64,000 bases of DNA from Diploptera punctata (GCA_030220185.1 JASPKZ010007432.1:1-64000); one strand, 5' to 3'. Numbered from the stretch's first letter, positions 36,422-46,646 are shown. Made by a program: numbers and translations. Notes: generated from the sequence alone by a model not told the origin.

Positions 36422-36425
36422 TTAA

Positions 36426-36900
36426 TGCCATCTTCCGCCTAACGCCGAACCCGACGTACGAAAATTATGGGTAACGTTAGAGAAAACATACAAACACACA
36501 CACAGCACAGGTTAAAGAAACTTGTTAACAAAATGAATTCTAGTTGCAAGAATTATACGATCCATTTGATAAATAATGTTTCGTTGCAATCTTGACACCC
36601 ATAAAACTGATTATCACTCAACTACTTTACGTACTTTGGGTTCTGCACTGGGTACCACTTCGGCAGACCACTTTACATAGATGATAACTGTCATTCACTT
36701 AAACTTTGATACAAACTCGCTGTATTTTCGATTACAGTATAGCATTTTTTTGTAATTTTACGAATTTTAAATAAATTACCGTATTCTATGCCACCGTACC
36801 ACCAGTGAATCACAGAGCAAGTTACTTTTAGTGTCAAATTAGTCAATGTAATAACGCATGTTCCCGCTAGAGCCAACTGTTAACGTGTTAGCTTCCATTT
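36426..36900. other. unassigned sequence
   Basis: No gene or family recognised. Contains a CACACA stretch at about 36492-36505. Confidence 0.4.
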
Positions 36901-36904
36901 AAGT

Positions 36905-37385
36905 TAAGAGGATAAACAATAACATTGAAGAAAATAACATTTTCAACAGCAAAGGAGTTTATAAACTGACATGTAAGGACTGCAACAAATTTTATATAGG
37001 AAGGACAAACAGGAGTTTTAACATCAGATTCAAAGAACATTTTCGAGACTTCATTCACGCAGAAGGTAAATCAAGCTATGCAAAACACGTTATCCATGAA
37101 GGACATGCATGTTAAATATTGAAAACACCCTAACAGTAATGCACAGAGAAAATAATCCAGCGAAGATAAACGTACTCGAAGAGATGGAAATCATGAAAGC
37201 AGCTCACAACGACAGCCTGATAAACGAAAACGAACCCAATACATGCAACCCCCTCTACCAGATCTTCAGTGAAACACCAGTTTTGAATCCTGCCGATGAT
37301 GGGACAAGTCCCGAAAGCGCTACAGTTAAATGATAATTAAGTTGAGGAGACGGACCTTTCAGGTGAATATTCTATACTTTTATAT
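36905..37385 (+). pseudogene. Penelope-like element: GIY-YIG endonuclease end plus terminal sequence
   Basis: From 36954: GVYKLTCKDCNKFYIGRTNR, then SFNIRFKEHFRDF and SSYAKHVIHEGHA. GVY...FYIG with the arginine of 'GRT-R--RF-EH' is the GIY-YIG nuclease signature; CKDC is the paired-cysteine feature of Penelope endonucleases (recalled). A frameshift at about 37108 moves the frame to LNIENTLTVMHREN, INVLEEMEIMKAAHN and NPLYQIF, ending at the stop at 37333. RT is absent, so the copy is 5'-truncated. The following sequence is homologous to the arms of the inverted-repeat element at 10061-10705. Confidence 0.85.
37291..37320 (+). ncRNA. hammerhead-ribozyme-like core after the Penelope endonuclease
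   Basis: CCGATGA, U, stem GGGAC-AA-GUCCC, GAAA. The hammerhead core is CUGANGA - stem II - GAAA; this has one mismatch (C for U) and one extra base before the stem. Penelope-like elements are reported to carry hammerhead motifs in their terminal repeats (established knowledge). I could not place stems I and III and the cleavage site with confidence, so activity is doubtful. Confidence 0.5.
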
Positions 37386-37431
37386 TAATTAAGAGGATTG
37401 TATCCGAGAGTCCACCGACATCAGTGGGCTA

Positions 37432-37643
37432 GTTAGGGAGAGAAAATGAGCAAGTTAAGTGTTGGATGGGCAAGTTAGTGTTACTTTGGGTAAGTTAGGG
37501 TGAGAAAATGAGCAAGTTAGTGTTGGATGGGCAAGTTAGTGTTACTTTGGGTAAGTTAGGGTGAGAAAATGAGCAAGTTAGTGTTGGATGGGCAAGTTAG
37601 TGTTACTTTGGGTAAGTTAGGGTGAGAAAATGAGCGAGTTAAC
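37432..37643. repeat. 61-bp tandem repeat, about 3.5 copies
   Basis: Unit starts GTTAGGGTGAGAAAATGAGC and ends TTACTTTGGGTAA; units begin at 37432, 37494, 37555 and 37616. They are nearly identical. Each unit contains shorter 'CAAGTTAGTGTT' sub-repeats. Confidence 0.95.
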
Positions 37644-37644
37644 A

Positions 37645-37842
37645 CACCAGATTAATTTTAGACAACCGACTTGCAAAAAGAGCTAAACAAGATAGACCAA
37701 TGGACGGGAGAAGAACAAGAGGAAGATCAGCCCAGAGATGGATAGACAGCAAATTCACATCCAATACGTCTTCCTCTGAGGAGTGATTTTGGAAATAAAC
37801 AGGATGAAAATCCTACAAATCATGAAGAAGAAGAAGAATTTA
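37645..37842 (+). mobile_element. LINE-B type 3' end fragment
   Basis: Encodes NRLAKRAKQDRPMDGRRTRG and RSAQRWID, an arginine-rich LINE tail, and ends in GAAGAAGAAGAAGAA. Directly follows the 61-bp tandem repeat. Confidence 0.6.
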
Positions 37843-38564
37843 GAGTTCACTTGTTTTTTAATGGCTTTGTGATAAGTTGGCTACACTGTCTGAGCAATGA
37901 CTGGTACACATTTAACATTGCAAATATGCTGATTTTAGATTACTTTGAGCTCAGCTTCACACTTTATTTTAAGGCATTTTTATTTTTTTGAAAAGTCAAC
38001 ACACATATTTCTCTCAGGTAATTATTCGCATACTGCAATAATAAATTGTGTTTTTCCGTTTTTTATTTTTATTTGTTTATTATGTTGGTAGCATGATGGC
38101 ACTGAATGCCCTAAATTACTTGTCATACTATAAAAACCAAACGATGAATTTACTGGGCCTTGTGATTAGGTACTAAATAAATAAAGCAAATACACTGTAA
38201 TTCAACCCAGGAAGTTACTACAGACCTTAAGGGCTATGCCAGTGTCCGCCTACGTGCAGGGGGGTAGATGTTGCCAAACTCATAACAACAGTATTGTTTT
38301 GTTTAAGGAGGCGAGGAGGAGGAAGGTTAGCAGTACTTTTTCCAATTCTATCCGCTATACATTTAAAAAAACATAGTTTTTCTTTTACGGCATGCAAACT
38401 AGTTTTATAGTAAATATGAGGGTCGAAACTTTCACACAGGATAGTACATGTCCGCACGAGCTCAGTGACAAGCGGTAACTGTTTTTCTTTCTTAAGAGGG
38501 ACATCTACAACTTACCACTCTGCACTTGCTGTGTTGCATACTTCAGTTTTATTTTAGGATTCTC
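37843..38564. other. unassigned sequence
   Basis: No gene recognised. A minus-strand frame at 38227-38457 has no known motif. Confidence 0.4.
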
Positions 38565-38571
38565 TCAAGAA

Positions 38572-38902
38572 GCGAGCGGTTAAGATAGGAAGCCTTAGCG
38601 CAGAACTACGGGACTTGCGCTGGTTCGAGTCTCCATGGGGGAAGAAATTTTCTCATGGTATTTCGCCAGTATGGGACCGGTGCCCACCCAGTATCGTGAG
38701 GCAATTGGGTAGCTACAATAAGTAGCGGCTCCAGGTTGAGGAACCAGCTATAACGGCTGGGGGACTCGACATGCTAACCACATGTCACCCCTACACTGGC
38801 TGTTGATCATCTACCTCTGTGATTGACACATGTGGATGTGAAGGGCCAGCAGCCGGCTGGTAAAAGGGCAACCGCTGAAAAGTGGAAAGACCCTCAATCG
38901 GA
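38572..38902 (+). mobile_element. SINE-2, full-length copy
   Basis: Head GCGAGCGGTTAAGATAGGAA resembles a tRNA with A box; B box CTGGTTCGAGTCTCC. Body includes GACCGGTGCCCACCCAGTAT and CAGCCGGCTGGTAAAAGG; ends CCCTCAATCGGATC. Flanked by TCAAGAA (38565-38571, 38903-38909). Confidence 0.85.
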
Positions 38903-39071
38903 TCAAGAAAATACTGTAAAAATGGCAACCCAGTTCCCTATTCCAAACACACAGTAACTTCCTGGGTTGAATCTGACTGTAGTGACACACTCCACTCCGT
39001 AATTTTAATGTTGTAAAAAAATGTTATGAAATATATTGCGCAAGAACATAAAAATAAAATATTCTGAACTC

Positions 39072-39404
39072 ATGTCCAACTCAGGGTCAGGTCGAGGGAT
39101 GAAATGAGTTGAGATGGGCTCCTATATTTAGGAAGGTCTGTGAATGACACTGGGTGCCGGCCGACCATGCTTGACGCACCATCACAGGGACAGATGAATG
39201 AAATGAAACAAAACGGATGAGATGAATATGGAAAAATGGTGGAAAGAAATTGTGACAGGGGAAAGGGGGAGAAACCTCGAGAAAAATCTGCCCAAGCTCC
39301 GTTTCGTCCACTACGTAACCCACATGGAGTGACCGAGACTCGATCTCGGGAATCCAGCGGTGAGAGGCGAGGTCTAACCGTTTGTGCCACGGAGTTGCAT
39401 TGTG
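39072..39404 (-). mobile_element. SINE-3
   Basis: The complement starts CAACTCCGTGGCACAAACGG (A box) with B box GATCGAGTCTCGG, then ACGAAACGGAGCTTGG and a CATCC-rich body. A second copy is at 45203 with a perfect duplication. Flanks share GCAAGAA-A-AAA, probably a decayed duplication. Confidence 0.85.
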
Positions 39405-39643
39405 CAAGAATACAAATATTTTAAGTTAACACGAGCAGGAGATAGGTGACAGTCCTGCATCGGGCGACATTATTGCGTAAAACTTTTTTTTCGGTACAAA
39501 TATTAAAAGAAGCTTGAGTGTGGACTAAAACTAGCATGAACAAAACGAATGACGAAACTTTCCACTTCTGTGCGTGTGGAATAAAGCCCAGCCTAGTCAT
39601 ATGCCTTAGCTATTTGACTCGCTAATTCAGGTAAACACATATA

Positions 39644-40152
39644 CAACGTGTCCCATTCAAACCTCCCACATTTTAATTAATCATAACTCTCAAAGTATGC
39701 GGAATTATGGCATGAGGTTCGTATTAAAAGAAAGAGAAACTCAAAGAATTTTTGTTTTTATTGTTGCAGTTTAATTCATCTGTCGCATGTTGGATAATAA
39801 TGACATAAAACCACGTCCGCCAGACATCACTCCACTGAACTTCTTCCTCTGAAGTATGTAAAAGACCGTGTGTTTGCGACACCAATACATGATCTTCATG
39901 ATTTACGAACCCGTATCCTTGACACAACTGCAACAGTACCAATGGACACGTTGGACAGAACGTGGCACGAAATCGAATACAGACTTGATATTGTTCTTGC
40001 TACTAATGGTGCACATATAGAGGTGTTTTAGTGTGTGGCAATGAAAATTCTTTGAGTTTCTGTTTCGTTTAATACCAGCCTCATTTCATAATTCCGCATA
40101 CTTTGTTAGTTATGATTAATTAAAATGTGGGAGATTTGAATGGGACACCCTG
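39644..40152 (+). mobile_element. mariner-like element, internally deleted
   Basis: Inverted ends of about 110 bp: left CAACGTGTCCCATTCAAACC and, in complement, right CAGGGTGTCCCATTCAAATC, both flanked by TA (39642-39643, 40153-40154). Between them the plus strand carries the C-terminus of a DDE transposase: RPPDITPLNFFL, then after a stop and frameshift YVKDRVFATPI, LDRTWHEIEYRLDIVLATNG and AHIEVF, stop at about 40030. The N-terminus and first catalytic residues are gone. Solo end at 25345. Confidence 0.85.
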
Positions 40153-40154
40153 TA

Positions 40155-40665
40155 CTATCGATAAAAAATCGCATGCCAGCACGATCGTTGCGCGTGACAT
40201 ATTTAGCAGCAGTTTCGATCCATACATAACCCCCGCGCAGAGGGATACCTGTGTTCACATTCTACATTGATTGATTACATCATGCATACATATTTCTTTA
40301 TCTCACAGCTAACACTGACCTGGTGTTACAATATCCTCCAAAACTCTTCCATGGCGCCTGCTAACCTAATATCCAGCACATGTGTAATTTACAGAGGTGA
40401 ACAATAATCCAGCCACATAGGCGTGATATTGTACGTTGCCATCTTGTCGGTTCCCCCTGCCGTTATAGCTGGTTTTTCACTCTATAACCGCTCTTAATGT
40501 ACTTATTCAGATTTCTTACAATCACAATTCTACTGTATGGTGCGCAGTATAATGTCAAAAACCAAACTTTTTAGGACAATAGGACAAGCAAAATAAACTT
40601 CAAGGTGATCTCTAAAAAAGTATGTTCGAGTAGATATTCTGTTTTTTAGAATATTTCTTTTTATA
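40155..40665. other. unassigned sequence, with SINE-2 traces
   Basis: 'CGGTTCCCCCTGCCGTTATA' and 'GCTGGTTTTTCACTCTATAA' at about 40448-40487 resemble the middle of inverted SINE-2, as does 'GTGTAATTTACAGAGGTGAA' at 40381. The rest is unassigned. Confidence 0.45.
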
Positions 40666-40669
40666 TTCC

Positions 40670-40935
40670 AACCTCTCGTTTCCAGTATCTATTCTCCATC
40701 CATAATATAAACACACGATCAGAACATAACCTCTTACTTAATATACCGCAACATAGGACATCCCATCACTTCACGTCATATACTGGAATTCCCTACCTCA
40801 GGAAATCAGGGGCTGCCGGACGTTAGCATCTTTCAAGAGAAGTCTAAATTTAAATTTCTCTAACCTTGGTCTGATCATTACCCCGTCTAAGATACATGTA
40901 TTAATTGGTGTTTCTCCATTAATTTATAATATTTA
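40670..40935 (+). mobile_element. CR1-type LINE, 3' coding fragment
   Basis: 'CACACGATCAGAACATAACC', 'CGCAACATAGGACATCCCAT' and 'TGGAATTCCCTACCTCAGGA' match the VKRLWNSLP region at 19560-19780. Frameshifted; followed by an ATT-rich tract. Confidence 0.65.
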
Positions 40936-41081
40936 TATTTATTATTATTATCATCATCATCATCATTAGTATCATTATTAATATTATCATTATTATTATT
41001 TTATCATCATTATCATCATTATTATTATGATTATTATTATTATGATCCTTAATATTATGATCATTATTATTATCATCATTA

Positions 41082-41157
<76 letters not shown>

Positions 41158-41158
41158 T
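40936..41158. repeat. (ATT)n with ATC and ATG interruptions
   Basis: About 220 bp, with a pure ATT run at 41084-41157. Confidence 0.95.
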
Positions 41159-41192
41159 AATACACAAGTGATCTTCTTGGTGATATAATATT

Positions 41193-41390
41193 AAAATATA
41201 TATGTAGTCAATATGCCCATTTCACCAATTAATGTTTTAAAATGGTCAACAAGTTTCTACAGCCAAGCTGTCATTCTCAAGACCAGATATTGACGTCTGG
41301 TCTTGAGAATGACAGCTTGGCTGTAGAAACTTGTTGACCATTTTAAAACATTAATTGGTGAAATGGGCATATTGACTACATATATATTTT
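41193..41390. mobile_element. perfect palindrome, 95-bp arms
   Basis: 41193-41287 is the exact complement of 41296-41390, with an 8-base loop (TATTGACG). The right arm contains TTGAGAATG, an ACAGC/GCTGT hairpin, then AGAAAC (41302-41330): the same layout as the other fold-backs. ATATATAT caps both arms. Perfect arms suggest recent origin or ongoing gene conversion. Confidence 0.9.
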
Positions 41391-41442
41391 ATTATTATTA
41401 TTGTATAAATTGTTAGACAAGGGTGTAGTCTATCGCCCACTC

Positions 41443-41474
<32 letters not shown>

Positions 41475-41570
41475 GAAAGTTTTCTTGGGTTTTCCGCGTC
41501 TTGGATTCAAGTTCGGCCTCTAGCCACTGATTCCGACGTTTCGGCATGATCCCACATGCCATTATCAAGG
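41475..41570. mobile_element. single arm of the fold-back family
   Basis: Matches the left arm of 26116-26313 (AGTTTTCTTGGGTTTTCCGC, TTCCGACGTTTCGGCATGAT, CATTATCAAGGAA), but no opposite arm follows. (TA)n precedes it at 41448-41474. Confidence 0.8.
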
Positions 41571-41732
41571 AACGATAAGTTCGAGTCACAAGTTTAGGTA
41601 TTTTATAATACCTAATACTATAATAGTATAGTAAAGTATAGTATAGTAAATATACTATAATATATAATAGGCCCACATAGAGTTTTCGCTGTGGTCCGTT
41701 TCCGAAGACGTACACCATCCAAGGTTTAGTTC

Positions 41733-41733
<1 letters not shown>

Positions 41734-41777
<44 letters not shown>
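41734..41777. repeat. (TA)n microsatellite
   Basis: About 44 bp of TA, directly before LINE-B coding sequence. Confidence 0.95.
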
Positions 41778-41779
<2 letters not shown>

Positions 41780-42542
41780 ACGACATTATGAAACAATGGA
41801 AAATTATAACAGACAAAGGCCTTAGATTGAACAATAATACAAGTATTAATAACTTAATTTTCGCCGATGATTTAGTATGATGAAGATCTGTTACAACTGG
41901 CTGCTTACAAACTAAATGCAATATGTAGCTATTATAATTTTAAAAATTCAGTAAATAAAACAAAAGTAATGGCATTTTGTGAAAGAAACACTCTGCGTGC
42001 GAAAATAATAATTACAGACGAAATTATTGAACAAGTATCCCACTTTAAATATTTAGGATGTGATATCAGCTATGGACATGATAAAGATATTGAACATAAA
42101 ACTCATCAGTTTCAAACTATTAGTGGCACAATAAATAGAACATTGAATAATAAAAATCTATAACCAAACAAAATTAAAATTTTATAAAACAATGGCTGTC
42201 CTTTTGTATGGGAGTGAATCTTGGATTATCACTACCAAACAAGAAAGTAAATCCAAGCAGTCGAGATGAAATTTTTAAGAAGAGTAAAAGGATGCACTAG
42301 AATGGACCAGATAAGAAACGAGGATATCCGTGAAGAACTGCAGATCTACTCCATAAATGAAAAGATATTTAACAACAAGATTCAGTGGAAAGAACATGTA
42401 GAAAGAATGGAACAAAGTAGATTACCGAATAAAATCTTACATTTTTCCGAGAGGAAGAAGAGATGTCGGACGTCCTCGGAAGAGATGGTCTCAGTGAAGA
42501 CGGAACAGACAACTAATGCCTAAACCAGGAAGTGAAGAACAT
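41780..42542 (+). mobile_element. LINE-B, from RT FADD to 3' end
   Basis: Encodes MKQWKIITDKGLRLNNNTSI, then NLIFADDLV (catalytic FADD at about 41860), NKTKVMAFCERN, QVSHFKYLGCDISYG, LYKTMAVLLYGSESWI, MKFLRRVKGCTRMDQIRNED, IQWKEHVERMEQSRLP. A stop follows FADDLV and several frames are broken. Ends CCTAAACCAGGAAGTGAAGA; a 45-bp solo piece of that end lies inverted at 47940-47985. Confidence 0.85.
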
Positions 42543-42582
42543 GAAATTTACACAACTTTCAATGTATTTTTAACTTTCTACA

Positions 42583-42812
42583 ACTAACATTGGCTCTTAC
42601 TTTAAGGGAGGAAAGGAGATTACAAGTATTTGAGAATAAAGTTCTTACGAAAATGTTTGGACCAAAGAGAGATGAACAGAAATGTGAATGGAGATTACTA
42701 CATAACAGTGAACTACATGGTCTTTATAAGAAGTCAGATATAATAAGAACAGTTAAATCTCGTAGACTGCGATATACTGGGCATGTGGCACGAATGGGGA
42801 TTGAAAGACGTG
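42583..42812 (+). mobile_element. LINE-A fragment, fused to a CR1 tail
   Basis: Encodes LTLREERRLQVFENKVLTKM, FGPKRDEQKCEWRLLHN, RLRYTGHVARMGIERRV and stops abruptly. From 42813 the sequence (TTTATGGCCTTAACTCTGCC, AGAATAAATA) matches the 3' end of the CR1-type LINE. Both ends of the LINE-A module are missing. Confidence 0.75.
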
Positions 42813-42964
42813 TTTATGGCCTTAACTCTGCCAGAATAAATACAACATTATATTATAACACAGAATATCTAGACGAACAGACTTTTTTTAGACAACACAT
42901 TGAAGTTTATTTTGCTTGTCCTGAAAAGTTTAGTTTCTTGCCCTAAGTTCATTATATCGCGCAC

Positions 42965-43110
42965 CATAGAATTTTAGGTGATAACTGGTCCATACTGACA
43001 AAAATTCTATGAGAAAACTTATTTCCCCATTGGGACTCAAACCAAAGCATGTCCGTGGTTGTGCGCCAAGGCATGGTGCCTTGCATCGCTTGGCTAATAG
43101 GCCTATAGTT
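42965..43110 (-). mobile_element. SINE-2, head fragment
   Basis: 'ACTGGTCCATACTGACAAAA', 'TCTATGAGAAAACTTATTTC' and 'CCCCATTGGGACTCAAACC' match the complement of the first half of SINE-2. Confidence 0.7.
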
Positions 43111-43134
43111 CGAAATATAGACTAATTCATGCAC

Positions 43135-43623
43135 ATTAGCTCATTTATGCCAAGAAGATCGAAATAAATAGATTCCCGGGCAACACCGGGTAATCAGCAC
43201 GGGGAATCTTAAAATAATTACGATATACATTTATAATTACTTTTCATTTTACTTATTCAATTAATCATAAGAAGTACATTAAGTTTCGTCTTTCAGCTCA
43301 TTTATGCCAAGAAGATCGGGATGAGTAGATTCCAGGTCAACGCCGGGTAAATAGCAAGGGTATCTAAAAATAATGACGATATACGATATAAATTTTTCCC
43401 CATGCCTATTTAACTAAACATAAAACACGTTAATTTTCGTATTTCAGCTCATTTATGTCAAGAAGATCGGGATAAGTAGATTCCCGGGCAACGGCGGCTA
43501 ATTAGCACGGGGTATCTAAAAAATATAAATTTATAATTATTTTTCCATTTACTTATTCAACTAAACATAAAAGCACATTCATTTTTATTTATTTAGGCGT
43601 AACAGCGCATGCCGGGTATTAGC
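43135..43623 (+). mobile_element. Helitron-like 3' region with tandem subunits
   Basis: Three subunits of about 150-157 bp begin GCTCATTTATGCCAAGAAGA at 43139, 43296 and 43447, each with TTCCCGGGCAACGCCGGGTA-type hairpin sequence. The last ends GCCGGGTATTAGCTAG followed by T. A hairpin shortly before CTAG-T is the Helitron 3' end rule (established). The 5' end is missing. Confidence 0.65.
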
Positions 43624-44161
43624 TAGTACCGTATATTATAAAAATGAATGTGGGTCTATCTGTCTGCCTTCTCCTTTATTGGACTCAAAAGCTACTTGAC
43701 CGATTTTAATGGGATTTTATCATCCTTTAGAGAATTTTTCTGGGTAATTAACGTATATAATATATTACCGTACATACAATAGACCCGGAGCTAAAAAAAA
43801 AAGGCATTATTGCACTAATACTAGTTTTTCGGAGGCTTAAATGGCTAACGCTGTCTAAACAAAAAAATTCACACAATTAATGTGAATAGAACTGAATAAC
43901 TCAAAAAATTCTACAAAAAAGTCCGCCGCAGCATAATATGTATTTTACGGAAAACTTACAATAACCATTTTAGTCTTACAGCTCATTGATGAGATGATCG
44001 GGATAAGTAGATACTTGGGCAACGCTGAGTAATCAGCACGGATTATTTAAAAATAATTACAATATAAATATATAACTATTTTTCTTTTTACTCATTCAAT
44101 TAAACATAAAATCATATTTAATTTATATAGGCGTAGCAGCGCACGCCAGATATAAGCTAGT
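43624..44161 (+). mobile_element. Helitron-like non-autonomous element
   Basis: Starts near TATATTATAAAAATGAATGT with the run GTCTATCTGTCTGCC and GACTCAAAAGCTACTTGACC, typical of insect Helitron 5' ends (recalled). Contains one more copy of the subunit (43981) and ends GCGCACGCCAGATATAAGCT-AG, then T. No Rep-helicase. Confidence 0.65.
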
Positions 44162-44204
44162 TATATTCTAGAATGATGTAAGCCTATTTGTAGTTCTATT
44201 ATAT

Positions 44205-44496
44205 AGTAATTCTGCCCGGGGACAGGTCTTTACTGGTATCATAGCATTTCCATGCTATGCTTTGCAGCTTTACTAGGGAATTAGAGGTGTGGTAGCTTCC
44301 CATTGTTTTCCACACCGGTGAATGATGATGATGATGTTGATGGCCGAATGATTTTCGGGAATCATTGGGCCTAAGCTTCCTGACATTTGTCTTACAGGTG
44401 AGGAAAACCCCCGAAAAAACCTCATCCAGGAGCCTGTCCCGACCAGAAATCGAACTCGGGCCTGCAGCGTGATAAGGCAACACGCTACCTCGAGAC

Positions 44497-44500
<4 letters not shown>
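44205..44500 (-). mobile_element. SINE-1, head replaced by (CA)n
   Basis: Complete at its 3' side (AGTAATTCTGCCCGGGGACA) and through the B box. It stops inside the head at CTCGAGACCACA, which continues into CACACA. GGTGGAC is lost. Confidence 0.88.
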
Positions 44501-44534
<34 letters not shown>

Positions 44535-44546
44535 CACACATACATA
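44497..44546. repeat. (CA)n and (TA)n microsatellite
   Basis: About 27 bp of CA, then TATATA and ACATACATAC. Confidence 0.95.
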
Positions 44547-44764
44547 CATACAAACCAATGTCTTACTTGTTATGATTCATAATAATTTTTCAAACTGCAT
44601 TCGGAACACAAAAAAAAGTCCGGCAATTTTCCTTAATTGACTGATGTAGGCTTATGTGCAGTAAATTTCTTTAAATTAAAAGTTTTAATGCTCCTTAGAA
44701 TGGAATCTCCAGGTAAACTACCCAAAAATTATTTTCTCCTACTTATAAATTGTTTAATCTTTTT

Positions 44765-45175
44765 GGTTCGAAACGTGGTCTCTTGCCTTAAGAGAGAATA
44801 AAAGATTATGAATATTTTATAATGAATTGCCTGGAAAGATTTTGGATCATAGTTAGACCAACAGACAGATCAATGGAGGAAACTAATAACAATGAGCTCC
44901 ATGATCATTTTAGGAAACCATATGTAGTAAGAACAGTTAATTCTCGTAAGACTGCGATGGGCAGGACATATAACGCGAATGAGGATGAGAGAGAGGCAAT
45001 AAAACTTATTGTAGATAGACCATATGGAAAACGTTATTTGGAATGAGGTTAGAGAAATACATGATTTGAGGAAGATAAATTATGGATGATTGGAAAATAT
45101 TAGCTCAAGATTGGAATGTATGAAGAGCTTAGGTCTGCGCGAGCATAGATTTAAAAATTCCAATGGGTGAATGAA
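44765..45175 (+). mobile_element. LINE-A, old diverged copy
   Basis: 'TGGTCTCTTGCCTTAAGAGA', 'GAAAGATTTTGGATCATAG', 'AATGAGCTCCATGATCATTT', 'AGTAAGAACAGTTAATTCTC' and 'TGGAAAATATTAGCTCAAGA' follow LINE-A order. Most divergent of the copies. Confidence 0.65.
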
Positions 45176-45202
45176 ATAAAATACCTTGAAAATATCACTA
45201 AT

Positions 45203-45508
45203 GAAATAAATATACTCAACTCGTGTCCAACTCAGGGACGGGTCGGGGAATGAGATGAGATGAAGCCCCTATATTTATAGAGGCTGACACACCGTCACAG
45301 GGGCAGATGAACAAAATGAAACGGAATGGATGAGATGAGTATGGAGAAATGGTGGAAATTTGTGGCATGGGAAAACGAGAGAAACCCCGAGAAAACTCGC
45401 CCAAGCTCCGTTTCGTCCACCACGAAATCCACATGGAGTAACCGAGATTCGATCTCGGGACCCACCGGTGCGAGATGAGCGTATAACCGCTTGCGCCACA
45501 GAGTCGCC
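45203..45508 (-). mobile_element. SINE-3, with perfect 16-bp duplication
   Basis: Flanked by TGAAAATATCACTAAT at 45187-45202 and 45509-45524. The complement starts GGCGACTCTGTGGCGCAAGC (a good A box) with B box GATCGAATCTCGG. Confidence 0.95.
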
Positions 45509-45524
45509 TGAAAATATCACTAAT

Positions 45525-46040
45525 CGATTCACTTAATTTATATTACTTTCTAAAAAAAAGTCTAAAAATAAAATTAGGCAATGATGTTAAGATTTATTTT
45601 CTTTTAAGACTAAATTGCTGATCTGAATAATTCAACTAAATTCATGAAGTGCTTAACTGTTCACATTTTATTAGAAGTTGAAGCGTATGACGGCTCAATA
45701 CTGATATAACTATTTCATTGTGTCAGCTGTACCGACCGACATACAGAATTGTAATGTTGGAACAACAGTGCAATGCAGTGTTTTCAGGTTTAACTGCCTC
45801 TTTTACAGTGTGAGCGTGTCGATAGCAGAGTCTTAACAGAAAACAAAAAAAAAAAGAGGAACGGTTCGATTAAAATATTCGTCACCACTGCATAACAATA
45901 AATAATGTGCTTACAGTATATCTACAATTTTTTTTTTATAAACGCTGTTATTCCGGAAACTAATAGAACAATCAACTGCCAAGAAAATCTTCCTATCCTG
46001 TTACTAGCTCACAGTCATATATATGTTCATATATACTGTG
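45525..46040. other. unassigned sequence
   Basis: No gene or family recognised. A-rich run at 45846-45856. Confidence 0.4.
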
Positions 46041-46045
46041 CTCCT

Positions 46046-46127
46046 ATAAATAAATAAATAAATAAATAAATAAATATATATATATATATATATATATCAG
46101 TCCTCAACCATCTTAGTGATAAATACA

Positions 46128-46178
<51 letters not shown>

Positions 46179-46180
46179 GT
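46046..46180. repeat. (AAAT)n, (TA)n and (ATT)n microsatellites
   Basis: AAAT at 46046-46074, TA to 46097, ATT at 46129-46177. Confidence 0.9.
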
Positions 46181-46402
46181 GTTTTTCGTCTAAATGTTGT
46201 GTTCTCTCGGAAGAGGCCCTGATGTTGAGCTGATCACTCATTCGGGAAGCCCTCCATGTCATTGTGTGGTCAAAAAAAGTAGCCTACGTGAGAAATCCAT
46301 AGTTAAAATCCCTCTCCCGACAGGCCGTGCCAACGCAAGGCCCGGGTAGCGTGTGACACGTAAAAGTACCTGTAAGGTGAGAAGTTATATTGCGTTAATG
46401 GA

Positions 46403-46405
<3 letters not shown>
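46181..46405. other. unassigned GC-richer insert between ATT tracts
   Basis: Contains CTCCCGACAGGCCGTGCCAA and AAGGCCCGGGTAGCGTGTGA. Possibly a tRNA-like SINE body, but no clear A and B boxes. Confidence 0.4.
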
Positions 46406-46463
<58 letters not shown>

Positions 46464-46575
46464 TGTAGTTAACTGTGAACATGGGTACCGGAAAAATGTA
46501 TATTCATTGTAAAAGCCGGAATAATAATAAAAATTATTATTTTTATTATTATTATTATTATCATTATTATTATTA

Positions 46576-46646
<71 letters not shown>

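Noticed and set aside
43135..43623. CRISPR-like array (regular 150-bp units)
   Set aside because: The units are contiguous and diverged with no unique spacers, and the genome is animal; Helitron-end features explain them.
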